A stretch of DNA of 64,000 bases. Source: Lates calcarifer. Taxonomy: Eukaryota; Chordata; Actinopteri; Centropomidae. The notes under the pieces are model-generated. The model was not told where the DNA came from, did not search any database, and was given only the letters and a program-made list of their open reading frames with translations. A program made the position numbers and the translations under genes. Positions 14,136-28,100 of this stretch are shown here, piece after piece (positions within the stretch are counted from its first letter, which is position 1; the number at the start of each line of letters is the position of its first letter). The stretch spans positions 8,345,927-8,409,926 of the forward strand of contig NC_066850.1 of NCBI RefSeq assembly GCF_001640805.2, in the 5' to 3' direction.

Positions 14136-15158
14136 TCCTGAGTCTCCTGGATAATTTACCATTGCTATTGTTATGGCCATCAGTTTGAACTATTTTAAGG
14201 TTGTTTCTGAGAAGTATGAGTCAGTTTGGTGTGCCAAAAGGCTTTAGTATGACACCCATGAGCCTCTCTTGCTGTTGCTATAGAGAAGCCAGTTAGAGGT
14301 GTGAATCAGAGCTGTAGCAAATTCAGAACTCATTGTTGTTGCAACTGGCACCAAACACCTCATCATAGTTACTGAATTCATCTGAAATTGACCCAGAATC
14401 CAAATTTAAAATGTATAACATTTAAACAGGTTTCTACAAAATGTGTTATGTAACCGAGGTTCAACGTCTCTCTTTTTTATGCACACAGGTTTGTGCCTTT
14501 GATATCAAAGAACCAGATACTGTCTAATGCAGTTGCTTATCTTTTGTATTCAACCAGGAAAGGATTTTTATTCTTTTGTTAGATAGCGAGCTGTGAAAAG
14601 ATTAAAGGAAATAAGTGAAGAGGGAGATGGTGATTGACATCCTGAGCTTGACGCGAACAGAGGACGTTGAAGTTCTTGCTTAGTGCCCTAAACCTCAGGC
14701 CACCATGGCACCCGTCGACCGGGAGAGTTTGATGCCAATCCAAGTCTTGTAAGGGCTCCAACTGTAAGTCACTGAACATCGTCTTTGTAGAAAACAAATG
14801 GACCTTTTACTTCTGGAACCCGAAATACAGCCTTCTACTTTGTAAGTCTGTTATTAGTCTTTATTATATTGCATTTTTCTGTTGAGCTATAAACAAGTTT
14901 AGACACTTCGTAGGAAATGGCTCAGAGCAGAGAATTTCCCACTTATCTGAAACCTAATGACTCTTTTGCAATGTTCTTTCAGGCCTCATGTACTACAGAG
15001 CAGCATCATCACTGAGGTTTTTGAGTAACACTGAGCCATAACAACCAAACATCCTTATCTGGGTAAGAAATTAAACATGTTTGAAATCTTACTCACTCAG
15101 TGTGCTCTTGGCTTATCTATCAGCTGACTGTAGGACACAACTAGGGCAACAGCAGTGC

Positions 15159-15159
<1 letters not shown>

Positions 15160-15198
<39 letters not shown>
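15160..15198. repeat. (TG)n microsatellite
   Basis: Pure TG tract of about 39 bp. Confidence 0.97.
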
Positions 15199-15199
<1 letters not shown>

Positions 15200-16683
15200 T
15201 CTTTGGTGCTTTATATTAAGCATGTGCATGTGTTTATGTATGAGAGTATATATTTTCATGTGTGTGAGTGCAAGTGTCAAATAAATGAAATCCAACCCCC
15301 ACAGCTTGACGTCATTCTGACTATTTCTGTCTTTACAAGAGTCTACTTATGTGATCCAGCAGCACCAACTAAAGACAGTGCATGACTTCTTCTTACTGTC
15401 TGTGTTTAAACAACTATACTGCAGATTTAAATGTGACTGAATCTGTTATTTTAAAATTTTAAGGGAAGATGTAAAGAAATATCCAGAAGTCTTTGAAAAC
15501 TATTTAAAAATAAATAGACCAATAAACATATTGGGACAACAACAAAAAATATAGGAACTATTAAATCTATTAAATGTATATTTATCATCTTTTTTTACTC
15601 TTTCAGACCATTAAGAGACTTATCATATCAAAACCTGAGAGATGAGTTTAAAAGTTAATCTTTGACCAGGATAAAACAGTCTCATCTTGAGGTCCATTTA
15701 GTGAGACGATCTAAAGCTTCTTCACATCACATGATCTTCATTAGGTAGATACCCAGTTGTTGTGAAACTGTAAATATTCAAACTTCCTTTTCTCCTAAGG
15801 AACTTTTCATCCATGTTGGCTCAATAGTTGAGCTTCAAAGTTTATCTTTTAACATTTGAAACAGCAGATGAAGATGATTTAATATGATCGAAAGCTCTAA
15901 ACAGTCACTAAATGGACTTGAGAGATGGATTAAGTAGTTAATCAGCCTATTGCTCTCACCAACCACAATGTTAGACAGACAAAAATAGAATTTGACTTAA
16001 GCTGTATACAAACTAAAATACTCAACATGTCAGTGATCCTGAGCAAACACCTATGGAGGGATTAATCCTCCTGTTGACAAGTGAGGTGTGCTGATTGTGA
16101 AGCAGCGGACCAGCAGCTACAGCTCTACAGCAGCACTAGTGAGCCACAGGTTCAGGGTGTGCTCAGGGGGTCACACACATTCTCTCCTGATGCCTCCCAC
16201 ACTATCTCCAGCACAGTCAGCGCTACAACAGGAAGTGAAAACGCCTAATAAGGCGAGTGAGGAGAGTGATATCGGCAGGCAGGGATGGTGAAGTACACTG
16301 AAGTCCTGAGGCAAATCCACCCACGTGAAAATTAACACCAGCTACTACTCACTCCCCTTTTTCACACATACTGTATGTGAACGTACTGTATTCTCATATT
16401 TGAACATGCTGGACACGTACGAAGGCCTGCAGTATGAAACAAGTGTGTGACAGCCACAATTAACACACGCATAGACGTCTTTTTGTTGCGAAAACTCATC
16501 CTGAATATGTGAATAGGTAAACTAGCTGATGGGAGAGTGGATGCATGTGTGTCTAGGTACTATTGTATGATGTATAGAGTTTATTCCTGCAGAGTCTAAC
16601 GAAGGCAGGAACCATCTGGTGCTGGGATGTGAGACAATCTGTCCATTTGGAGAGGTGACAAGGAAGGTGATAAGCACAGGAAC

Positions 16684-16686
<3 letters not shown>

Positions 16687-16753
<67 letters not shown>
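16687..16753. repeat. (AC)n microsatellite, 67 bp
   Basis: Pure AC tract followed by a GACACACACACAC extension. Confidence 0.98.
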
Positions 16754-16758
<5 letters not shown>

Positions 16759-17384
16759 ACACACACTCAAAATATTTGGAATGTTATCAGAAAAAGGCAA
16801 TCCAGCACACACACATACACATAAACACATTCCAATTCATTTATACCAAATGCACATATCTCTAGTCTCTATGGTAACTAGTAGCCGCCATGGCAACCGA
16901 GTACAAGCGGTAAAAGAAAGGCTGAACTCTCATGACTGTCCTCAATTTATTTTGGACCTCTCATACAGTTACACACACATATTTGCGCGCGTGCGCGCAC
17001 ACACACAAAGTTAGTCATTTGGAGGTCTTCAGAACACATTCCCATTTCTGTGTTTCTGAAATGGCATGTTGTAATAACTGAGGGGAATGCAGGGACAAGT
17101 CAGACCCTGTAGGTGAATCTCACACACCCACACACACACCTCTACACAGTGTGAACGCACACTTGCAGGTCCTCACATGCAAGAGACCTGACGAAGACAC
17201 AAAATCTTTTCCTACATACTACATATGATATAATGATTTATCATAAAGCAATGAAGATTTGTCAATCAGGAGAGACTTTGCAATATTCTCTCTACACAAC
17301 TGACTCACCCTTAATACCTGAGGATGCTTTATGGTCACTGGTGGGAGAGGTTATGAGATAATTAACAAGACAGGAAAAAATAGT

Positions 17385-17660
17385 GTAAAGTAACTTATGT
17401 ACATTTAGTCAAGTAGTACAAATTTGAGGTCTTGAATTTACTTGAGTATTTCAATTTTATGCTCCTTTATGCTCCATATATTTCATAGGAAAGTACTGAT
17501 GTTTTCACTTCAGTACATTTATCTGACAGCCATCACAACTACCTATTTTACAGGTAAATATTTTACATACAAACCATGTGATCGATCGTATGAAATACTA
17601 TATGCTTGTTAAAGACCACACAGTATAATTTACTTCCCTGACATGCTGATCACCTGTTGT
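17385..17660 (+). repeat. Dispersed fish repeat (TACTTGAGTATTT type)
   Basis: Contains AAGTAACTTATGTACATTTA, TTGAATTTACTTGAGTATTT, CAATTTTATGCTCCTTTATG, TCAGTACATTTATCTGACAG and AATATTTTACATACAAACCA in series. From memory this is a frequent teleost repeat; class not assigned. Confidence 0.6.
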
Positions 17661-20600
17661 ATTACTAAGAATGGATGCACTCTACATAAAGAATACTTCT
17701 TTCACCACAAAGTAAACAGATTTGAAAACAACTCTCTTCTCTTTGCTTTTTGAATGGATGAATTATGGATACCTCTTGGATGAAACAATCAGAGATGGGA
17801 TTGCAACTCTTTGATTGGACTGCTCACAGTATAGAAACTGTAATGGGGGACTGTGAGCCATTGGTTTAAAGGGTCACAAGCCAAAACAGTTAGGGGAGAA
17901 CCAGCAGTATTAGGTTACTGTAGTGAGCAGGACTGCTTTATGTGATGATGGTATGATAAAGTACCTTTATCTGTCAAATATTTACTACAGCTGAGAATGG
18001 ATTAGCCCAAAAACCCATCCTTTCTCAACTATATTATGACGTACATATGTCTCTATGGAAACATATAATAATATACAATCACATGTTCACTGTTAGATAA
18101 CTCCACTACAAAGATCTCAGAGGCCTTTCATCGATGAAAGTAGCCACACATATACACACATTCAGAGAGAAATGTTTACACAAGGCCAGAAAAACTCAAC
18201 TTCCTATTCTCTCTGACCTTCAATCAAACACTTTGCATGTTCAGCACAATTCACAGGTAACCAAGGACACACAGCTCATACACTCACACACAAACACACA
18301 CAGTCTTCTCTGATATTAGGGTCCACTTGTCTAGAAAACATTAAGGGAATTGCTCCTTCAGGACCAGAAACTATCTGCACTCCACTGTTGTGAACGTGAC
18401 TTTCAAAAACGAAATCTATTTCTAATTGCTTCGCTCTGGGCTCTCTGAGGACTCACTTGAAATGAGAGCAATTTGCAGCCTTGACGCAGTTGTTTTGTAC
18501 TTTCCCACTTTCCTCACCCCGAGACAAGGTGGTCAGACTGAACTGAGAGGCAGCAGCACCACCATGTGGATATTTACAGGATGTGTCTGTAGCTCACTGC
18601 ACTGCAGGGAAATGAATATGTAAATCAGTGGCATTTGTCATCATGTAAAATAGACACAAGATAACTGAGTAAGTATTCTTTTTGGCATGAGAAAGTCATA
18701 TTTGTATTTTCACCATCCTTGATGCAAATTATTAATGTTTGTTCATCAGTCCCTCCTAGATCAATCAAAGGTTACTGTCTGGCCAAAGCTATGTTATGAA
18801 AACATGTTTCACCAGACATGGTTTCAAACCATAAACCCCTCCTGGTTTTAACAGAAGAATGAAGACTTTTCTTCCAGTCAGACTCATCATCAGTATTAGT
18901 GATATTCAGTGTTCATGTTGCATTATGAAGCTTTTCAGAGTCAGCATGTCAGTCTAGATTCCAGCTAAAATGTTCTTAAACAAGTCTGCTTCATAGCCTG
19001 GGTTAATGCCTGAACCTCTGTACAATGAAGATTATGACAGTAAATTATTGTTGAGACAGATGACAGATTTTACCAAGAGAGTTGTGATATTAAAAGCAGG
19101 TTGATAGAGCCATAATGTCTTCCCATTATTACATTCTCAAGTACCTGACATAGCCCTCTAAATTAGTTTGGGCTAGGGGAAAATTAAGGTCACAAAGCAG
19201 CTTAAATGGCGGCTCCCCAAAGACAAAAATGTTCAAAATCTTCTGCCCCTCTCACACACAATAGTCTAATTATAATCATCTGACATGAAGGAAAGCAAGA
19301 AAATACTCATTTTTGCCTGCTTTAACCACCAACTTGATAAATTACTTGAAGATTCATTTGTGATCTTTTGCTGCCAATCTATTAATCCATTGAATTTATG
19401 CAGCACTATATATAAATATCAGCACTGTAGGTGAAGGTACATTAGCTCAGTACATTCAGTGGCCCGTGATTCTTTAAATCTACAGAAAAACTCCAATTAT
19501 AAGCAGTGTGTGCACACTTGACCATTTTAAATAATGAATTCTTATTAATTATTAACATTAATTTAATAATTTAAAATAAGAAAGTCTGATTTAATGACTT
19601 TTCATTTCAATTGTTAAGACATTAAACTCCCACTTTACTATACAAGGCTTTTCTTCTTTTTTTATGGACATGTCTGATGTTAATTCTGAAACACATGAAA
19701 AGATTACTTTGGTCTTATTTCATAGTGTTGCCATCATTCCTATCATGATAACATCATACCAAACTAATTACTTGTTGAGATCTGAAAATACTGAAATATT
19801 GCTAAAAAGAAGTCAGATAGGGCAAACACACAAGTGGTGGGACATTCACAGAGATTTTAAACAAACCACCAGCGTAGCCCAACTGTTTTGGTGAAGACAA
19901 CAAATGTAAATTATACAATTACTGCCAAACTATCCACTGTCAACGCTCACTACCAGTTTTACCTCAAAGTTAAGAGTTAAGTGTTCTGTCGGCACAGCAG
20001 GTCTGTAAACTGTGATAGATGTTTAAGATGAACTGTTTGGGTAATAATTTTATTGTTAACCTTCCTCAGCAGTTGCTTTAGTAAATACAATGTTTTTTCA
20101 AGTGTATGGGTTAAAAATCGAACAAATGCAATTGACAATAGAAATCAATGTGCAGGAAGAGGGAAAAAACATATAAGGTATTTTGATTACCTCTACCTAC
20201 TATCAATAAAAAATTAAATTAACAATAATATTATTGTTAGAAAATTGAGATGGCTGGATGTTTAAGAAGATGAATAAAGAAAAACTATGTGACGGCCAAA
20301 AACAGAAAAATAAGATCCAAGTTGCAATAACCAGGACTTGTCTGTTGATATTCTTCCTGAGGACTAAATGTAAATGTTACAGTTAACCTGGAGCAGGTGT
20401 GACTCAGATGCGTCAAACTACTCTGATGACATAAATCCTGATAGCCACAGCAACACACTCCAACACACACAATATACTGCAGAGAGAGGTGCACCTGCTC
20501 TCTGTCTGCAGTACATTGTGTATGAGTGTGTACAGGCAGGATTAAAAGGTGTTTTGAGAATGCTCCTCTAATCCCACAACAGCAGGACTGCACATATGTG

Positions 20601-20855
20601 CCCCATCAAGAGGACACACATGTCTATACAGTGCACACACATCACTCTATTTTAAAATCCAACAATGCTTAACACACCTCCCTTGTCTCCCCAGACACCA
20701 CAGCATCTGTTGCCCATAGTGATTATCTGGTCATTACATGACAGCGGTGGCCAATGTCTATTTTTAAAGGCTCATTCTCTTCTTTCTCCATCCCCATCCT
20801 TTCTTTTAGATCGATGTGTCCTTCTCCACATTGCTCCATTTTATTCTCTCCACCA

Positions 20856-20859
<4 letters not shown>

Positions 20860-20935
<76 letters not shown>
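20860..20935. repeat. (CT)n microsatellite, 76 bp
   Basis: CT tract with one CA interruption near 20887. Reads as poly Ser/Leu in open frames; not coding. Confidence 0.97.
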
Positions 20936-20937
<2 letters not shown>

Positions 20938-23184
20938 GTACAGCACTGACCTCTCCATCACCCCAGAGACTACTTCAGTGACAGTGTATTGCTGCAGTGG
21001 TACTCAGTCATTACAGAACAGCTTGTACACCAGACACCACACACACACATACACAGAGAGACTCTCTCTTTCGCATGTACTCCCATACAGTTGATAAGTT
21101 CTGCTTAAAACTGTACAGGCCAGTCAAAACTAACACTTTATTTTAAAGGGTCTGTCATTTCCTAATTATTCTTAAGAGTCTCCTGGAAAGAACAATCTGT
21201 AATTGTAATTTGTTAATAATTACATAGAAACAGAAGAGACAGTTATTTAGGATAGTTAATTGTAATGAGTTTATAATAATAAAACCTTGACTTTTACAGC
21301 CAATTAAAGTTGACTTTGATTCTGACCATCAGTAGTTTTTTCCAGTGATATTTTCTCTGGAAATCAGCCACTGGAAATGCTCTATTTAAACCCAGTTAAG
21401 TAAATATTCATTCATTAATCATTCAATCACAGGAAACTTTATTCCGCAATAATGTTGAACTGTATTTCCACCCATAGAAGCAATTTAAATTTTTGCTTGT
21501 TAAGCTTACCTTCTCAGCAGTAGTCATTAGGTTTTGCTAGCAATCAACAGACTTTTTTCACAGCAGACACTGTGAATTGTCATAGTAGGAAAACAACAGG
21601 TGTTACTAAGATACTAAGATAATGATGGTGCTGTTATATTCAAGTGCCCCAGTTAATCATGACAGTGTGACATTTACGTATAGTGTACTTGTGCAGCCTC
21701 TTGTGGCTTCATCCTGCACTACAACAGTTTCTTTACCACACAGAGGGTTAATCAATTAATTGGCATTTTATTTAGGTGCAAGTTAAATAATTCAGTATTA
21801 AGGAGAACATAATATGTAGAACCTTTATATATGTACATTAGATCATTTAGACTTTCAAGCTCTTATATTGCCAAAAACGGATAAGAGATATACAGTGTAG
21901 ACTGGCTTGTGTTTGAGAAGCCAAACATTTAAACACATACATAAACACATAAACATGTATTAACACTCTCTCTGTCTCACATATGCATCCAGAAACACAT
22001 ACCCATGCACACACACATATACACACACAAGCACAGCATGTGGGTGGTATCCCCAGCGCTGAGAAACATCTTGCATCCCACATGCTTATATAACTCCCTC
22101 TCCACCTCCTCCAGCTGATCACTCATCACTTTATCACTTTATCCTCCACTGGGAAGGAAAAACACCCCTTCTCTCTCCTCTCTCTCTCATTGAAATCAGC
22201 CAGGCAGGCGCCCTCTGCAATCGAGCATGATTTCGTTAGACTCGGAGCATCAAAGGAGCACATCACTCCGATGAGATCAGGCTTCAGTAAATCCCGTCTC
22301 TAGTCAAGATTTTATGTTGGTAAAATTGAATCATAAACCTGCACTACTTTGTGACAACATAGGAGCTCAATATGTCAAACTTTGTTATCATCCACCATTA
22401 CTGATATTTACAGAAGGAGAGATTAACTCAAGGGAAAGCAGCTGCAAACTCTTCTTGCTCTTTGTTATTGCAAATATGACAAGTGGTAAAATAGAGAAAA
22501 ACCAAGAAAAAGATGCAGTAAGGTTATGATTTAACAGCAAAACTGCACCTCCTTCCTGTTTGTATTCTCAGCACGCATTGCACAGTAATGAGAAGAAATG
22601 CCTGATGGGCATTCAGCACTGTATGGCCTCTACATCCTTCCCACAGAGGGAGCTTTCACGTCAACTTCAGCCTTGTTTCGGATAAAAAGGACAAAGGACA
22701 AAAGCTTGTGTGTGGACTGATGTTTGGGTCTGAAGTGCAAAATACTGAGCAGGAGATACAAATTCACTCGGTCACAGAGGTGAGAGATGAGGACAGAAAC
22801 CAACAAGCTCTACAAAGCCCCTGCTGTGACACCACTGTCCTTTGTTACGAAGGGAGAAAATACCTGCTATAACCCATCATTTAAGCTAAAAATATATTTC
22901 CCTCTGCCTAAAGGTGGAGGAAATATTTGTCCATGGGTTGGAGAAGCATCACTTGAAAAAAAAACAAGTTGTGAAATTTGTTCTGTTTGCAGATATATTC
23001 CTTGTTTTAATAAGACTTGCTGGCTTTATTCTCTTTTTTTACTGTCGACAAATTTCCTACCTCCCTGCCCTGCCCATTTGTCCCTACAAATGTGAAAGCT
23101 TAAATCTTTTAAAAACAGGTCACAAATATGTGGCTTCATTTTTTAAGAAGGCTCAATAATTTCCTCAAACAGTCAGGCATTGCA

Positions 23185-23385
23185 TTTTTTAGCAAATGTT
23201 AGTGGAGTGAATTGTGCTAGTGCTTGTTGGGAACTATTTTCAGCCATGGATTAATACACATATTGCGCTCTGCTAAGTATTTCTGGCAGCAGGACAGTGT
23301 ATGTGGGACTGACTCAAAAATAAACTACAGCGTTCATTATGTTCATTGTTATGAAGGAACATGTCACTCAGTGCAACTGTAAGTT
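23185..23385 (+). repeat. Dispersed repeat family C, copy 2
   Basis: Same block order as copy 1: TTAGCAAATGTTAGTGG, GGATTAATACACATATTG, GTATGTGGGACTGACTCAAA, AATAAACTACAGCG and TATGAAGGAACATGTCACTC. It ends about 140 bp beyond the SAM2 exon donor on the transcript. Confidence 0.7.
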
Positions 23386-23527
23386 CTTGCACAAAATGTC
23401 ACAGACAAATGATGGTTTGGCTAAACAGGGAAGACTTAGATTTGTTGACATCAAGAAAAGTATAGAACATGTGGACATTTTTCAGCAGCGCATGTAGGAA
23501 GGGGGGAAAAAAAGGAGTGAGACTCAC

Positions 23528-23680
23528 ATTGATGAGTTCGATTTCCCAGATCTTCTTGACAAGCTCCATGGAGGTGTAACCGTTGATGAGGAAAGACTTG
23601 GTGTAGTCGCCAAGCTCCAACGACTCCAGCCATTCCGCCACTGATGTTGGGTTGTTGCCATCGTAACCAATAGGCCGCAC
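23528..23680 (-). CDS. anks1b: anks1b exon: first part of SAM2
   Basis: A 153-nt phase 0-0 exon of 51 codons. The acceptor is CTGTACCAAAG|GTG and the donor ATCAAT|GTGAGT. It reads VRPIGYDGNNPTSVAEWLES, then LELGDYTKSFLINGYTSMEL, then VKKIWEIELIN, covering helices 1-4 of the second SAM domain. The first codon is GTG (Val), an internal splice-joined residue, not a start. Open reading continues past the donor into intron sequence. Conserved features for ANKS1B are VAEWL, GDYTK and INGYTSM. The rest of SAM2 lies 22.5 kb away at 948-1055. Confidence 0.97.
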
Positions 23681-25098
23681 CTTTGGTACAGAGAGGAAGG
23701 AGAGAGAGTGAGGTTAGGGAAATGTATATTTAATTTTTTTCTTACTTTTTTGCAGCTATTTACAAGACTCTGAAAATTAACCTGGACTGCTGAGTATATT
23801 TCTATCTGTTCACTTCCACTTCTTAGGAGGTTTTGTGATATTTTTCTGCCCATTTGGTGCAGTAATAATTTGACTTGGAGCTTAGTAGCATAGAGCAGCT
23901 GCAATCTAAAGGTATACTCTGTACAAATGCTTACTACAATACAGCCCATTTTCTCTCTTGATTCTCCTGTAACAGCCTCATCATTAAAGATTTATTCTGT
24001 CACAGACTGTCCCCAGTTCAGCAGGGTAGAGGAGGAAAGAGGGGAGGAAGTTAGAGTAAAGAGGCTCTAACAGAGTGAATTTTTCAAACAACTTTGTAAT
24101 ATTTTCCCAGTAAAAACAAGTAAACACAAGTCTAACTTTTGAGAAAGGCAGAGTAAGATGACAACAGCAGGGGGTTAATGCTTAGAGTGAGGTAGTTTAT
24201 GTGTGAAGCAAACACAGTTCATAACTCATTCACTTTTACTTTGACAGTCAAAACAGCTTCAGAGAGTTTATGGTGCTTCAAACAAGCATCCCACATCCTT
24301 CACCTTAAGTTGCCTACACATGTCTGTGTATATGTGTGTGAGGGCAGACAAAAGTTAAAGGTTTAATTTTTTACAGTGTTCTGAAAAGTTTAGTGAGGAA
24401 GAGAGGAGGAAAGTGCTGACTGGAGATCAAAGTTTTCTGGGTGTCTGTATGAAACGTGCTTATCTCTGAGCTCTCTTTTCTGTCTGTCCTCTCTTTTGCA
24501 GACTTCTTTTTTCTACTCTTACTCCGTACAGTCGCACACATACAAAGGCATTTGACCTGCCTCACATACAGCAGCAACCTGCACCTGCACACACCCTCCT
24601 ATGACTGTTCTTTATATTGATTATTCTGACCCTTTTAAAGTTATTTTTATTGATGATTTAGAGCTCAAAGTGTGTGTCCACGGGTATATGTATGTATTTG
24701 TGTGTGAATTATATTACTATTGGGTGTGAATTTAGCAGTTTGTTGTGTCATATAATTTAATGTTTTGGAGGGTGTAAATCCTACTCTTTGGTGCCTTGTT
24801 TAAGCTTTCTGCATAATATGCAGAATGAAATCCAACCACCCACAGAGAGAGTTATGTCACACAGAAATACAGATGGAGCAGGAGATTTGTTGAATTTGTA
24901 CTAAACAAAACTGGCTTGAGCCAAAAGTGAGGATGAGCTCTGTTTCTCAAAATGGAAATTTCAGTTTGAATATTTACATATCTCTGTCCTCAAACTGAGC
25001 ATGAATTTATGTAACTTACTGAGATTACAGTAAACCTAGATTAGAAAGTTCAGATGTACTTCACGTCTTCAAGCTGTTTGATTAGCTGTGGTACTGAC
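23681..25098 (-). other. anks1b intron, 1.4 kb, between SAM1 and SAM2
   Basis: Phase 0 intron, GTCAGT...CCAAAG. Unremarkable AT-rich sequence with no repeat or coding signal that I can support. Confidence 0.85.
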
Positions 25099-25197
25099 CC
25101 TGGGAAGCAGCCGTATGGCCTGCAGGAGACGCTGTCTGTGGGCTGAATTGAGAATCCCAATCTCCAGCAGGTCCTGGTCCTCCACCACATTGCTGCC
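25099..25197 (-). CDS. anks1b: anks1b exon: second half of SAM1
   Basis: A 99-nt phase 0-0 exon of 33 codons. The acceptor is CTTGCTCTGCAG|GGC and the donor CCCAGG|GTCAGT. It reads [16 protein letters not shown], then [17 protein letters not shown], and completes the first SAM domain: the DLLEIGI segment and the long C-terminal helix. Most SAM domains have Gly-His-Arg at the start of helix 5; here Gly is replaced by Ala (NSAHRQR). It follows the 32.8 kb exon after a 7.6 kb intron and precedes the SAM2 exon after 1.4 kb. It is used by both isoforms. Skipping it would keep the frame but break SAM1. Confidence 0.95.
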
Positions 25198-28100
25198 CTG
25201 CAGAGCAAGAAATCAACAGCCAAGGTTAGCACATCTGCAACCTAGGGCTAACAGCACTCCACATAACATGACTTTTGTGGCATGTCTCTGGCAAAACAAC
25301 AATTCAACAGCCACACTGGCGTCTCTGGGATACAAGTAGCTATGAAACTTAGTTACAGCTACAGTAACTACTGTGCAAGTAGGACTTTGCACAACATCTC
25401 TTGTTCATTTTATTAAACAATATAAAATAATAATAAATACAGCTGTCTGTGAGTAAAAAATTAGACACAAGTGTTATTTCAGACACACACACAAAAGCCT
25501 GTATGGGTATCGCGAGTTTCACCTTTAATTAATCCACTGGGAAACCTTAAGAGACCTATCAGTCATCCCCCCTCCAGAGAGACAGAGTGCAAGTCTTCAT
25601 TCAGATGGATAATTAGAGGAAGGGAGTAATGCAGGAAGGGTAGACAGTGTGCAGGTAGACAGCCACAGCACAGAGAGAGGCCAGAAATACCATCAGACAT
25701 ATAGATTGTGACAGAAGTGAAACATAAAGCAAGGTCATCACCAAAATGATGGTAAATAAATACTGTGGGAGGAAAGGGACTGTGTGACCAGCCTGGAGCC
25801 AGTCTCAGGACCATCCACACACACATACACACACGGAGTATGTACACACACTGGTGCAGGATTGAAGGATTACACTTGTCAGTCCCTCTACATCTCCTTC
25901 CTATCAAACTAATAACAGTGATAAAAATCCAAGAGACGAGGAAAAAGAAAGCAGGTAGATACCAGATATCTGATTTTTCCTCCCTCTATTTCACTTCTGT
26001 CCAGAGGTCGGCTCTGGGGACCGCTGTGCCCTCGAAAAGGACATTTTGCTCCGGGGCTGTGACATTTTAATTCTAGATAAGAGATACAGTGGCTGTCGTT
26101 TAGTTTTCACCACAGAAATCCTAAAGAACATTCACCAGATTTGTCTCAGTGGCTTTCACTTTCTAGGCCTTTTTAACAGCAGGTTTGCTGCAATCATCTC
26201 AATCACCTGCTGAATATAATAGTTTATTGCATTTCCTAAATCATCTATGAGATAAAGTCTTGTAATATAATTATTTCACTCACAACAGCATCTAAAAGAC
26301 TGAAATTTCAACTAGATGTCTTGTACTTCTTAAATGTACATGTCCAACATCTGCCAATTATATCTGCTTGCACTTTCCATTACTAGGAAGATAAAAATGT
26401 TCTGTACTGTATGTTTAAAGAGTTGTGTATGTATATATACCGTGCAGAATATGTTGCACGTTGACTATTGCAGGGCTTCTTTGGAGGTCTGTGCACGTAT
26501 CCTACAGTGGTTCACCACATATTTCATTGATAGACAGTTTAAGTTTATTTTTCTGACATTGATTATTAATCTGTGCTTTCATTTAATGTACTACACCACC
26601 TTAACATACTGGAAGCATGCCAAACACCATACCAAACACATTGTCAATTAATCCACGATCTCAGTTTATTAATCCATGAATTTCGTTAATTTCAATGTCT
26701 GTATTAGTTTTCTACCATAAGATCCCACAGCAGGTTCTCTGCACTTTACCTTGATGAGTAGAAGTTTAAAATGTCAGCGCACTTAGGAGAAAAAAGCCCC
26801 TTAAAACTGAGTGATGCTGCAGCAGGCTCATTAGTAAAACCTGTCTCCGGGGCTGCGCTGGTCTGTCCCTACAGCTGATTGGGCTCATCCCGTGGCTAAA
26901 CTCAATCTTTCCACGTTCTCCTCACCAACCTGTACACCAGGGCCTCTGTGAGACCAGTGTAGTTCATAGATCAGCTCCCAGGCTGATTTAATAGAGCGCA
27001 GAGCAGAGCCGACGTTAGAGTTGCCATGCCACAACTTCACAGCAGAGTAATGACTCACAGATTCAGCACAGAGTAGATGGTGGGGGGATTCAAAGGCAAG
27101 ACTAATTGCTCCCTGTTGGGCTCCTGATAGAGCAAGATGGAGTTCCTTAATGTGTTGTTCTTACTCTCCCCAAACCTATTTTGTCCTGTTTCACTTTCTG
27201 TCTTAACATTATGTTTCCATATCTGCCAATCCCACATGCACACGGTGGATCATGGGATAAATATCACATGAATACACCAATACGACTATAATTAGCATAA
27301 ATCAGCATAAATTAGAGCGTAACAACAGAAAACAAATTAATGTTTTCTAAGTTCAGCCTGATCTCCAAAAGCCCACAGTGTTGATTTTTTTATTCTGGAA
27401 GTAAACAGTTATGGTATCATGAACAGAGTATGTCTGATAAATTTCTATGCAGCACTGCTATTAACACTAACAGTCCATTTTCATGGTGGCAGGAAGGTGT
27501 TTAGCATCTTCAGTGCTGATATGATTGCCATGGCCTGTGGTTTGCTTCTGATACTTCGACCATTCTGCTTAATAACAGCGCCGCAGTGGGTCACAAACAC
27601 TCTGAACGTAGGAATTAAAATTCATGTACAGCGGCAGGGGGTTGTGGCAAGACTAGAGATGGAGCAAAAATTGATTTTCAGTGATGGTAGTGAAGGCTAT
27701 TATCGGCACCAACAGGCTTAGGCTAGTACTACAAATCATGCTTGGCCTACTGTATCTCTTGCTCTTTCTCTGCTCTGTTCCTTTCATGATTGTGTTCATC
27801 CCTCGCCTTTTCTTTCTCATTTCTTTGCCAGTTTCCATTGCTGCACTATCAAAGAAGCAGCCGCTTTTTTCTCATTATTTTGTTGCCTCTCTCCTACTTA
27901 CTATTCAGACCATCTCTCAATTCAATTTGATTTCTTTACACACTTGCAGGTGTTAGATATATCTTTTTGGTGGGGCTTATGTGAAGAAGCAGTGACTTAA
28001 GTTTCTCCTGAGGCAGAACTCCCCAACTTGGTGTCAGTTTGCTATTCATAAGAATTTCTCTTCCAGAATAATAAATTCCTTGAGAAGGATTAGAGGTGCC

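Larger units (their letters stand above)
1056..23527 (-). other. anks1b intron, 22.5 kb, splitting SAM2
   Basis: Joins 23528-23680 to 948-1055 in phase 0. It contains only non-coding sequence that I can identify: microsatellites, dispersed repeat copies (about 2240-2390, 5400-5610, 8070-8430, 13745-14135, 17385-17660, 23185-23385), a pyrimidine-rich block at 12970-13510 and a Z-DNA-type tract near 16971-17007. Unlisted stretches are AT-rich DNA in which I see no exon, tRNA or clear hairpin gene. Confidence 0.85.

Noticed and set aside
23399..23680. Full open frame over the SAM2 exon read as a separate small protein
   Set aside because: It starts at a GTG directly after a splice acceptor and runs past a good donor; only 23528-23680 is exon.
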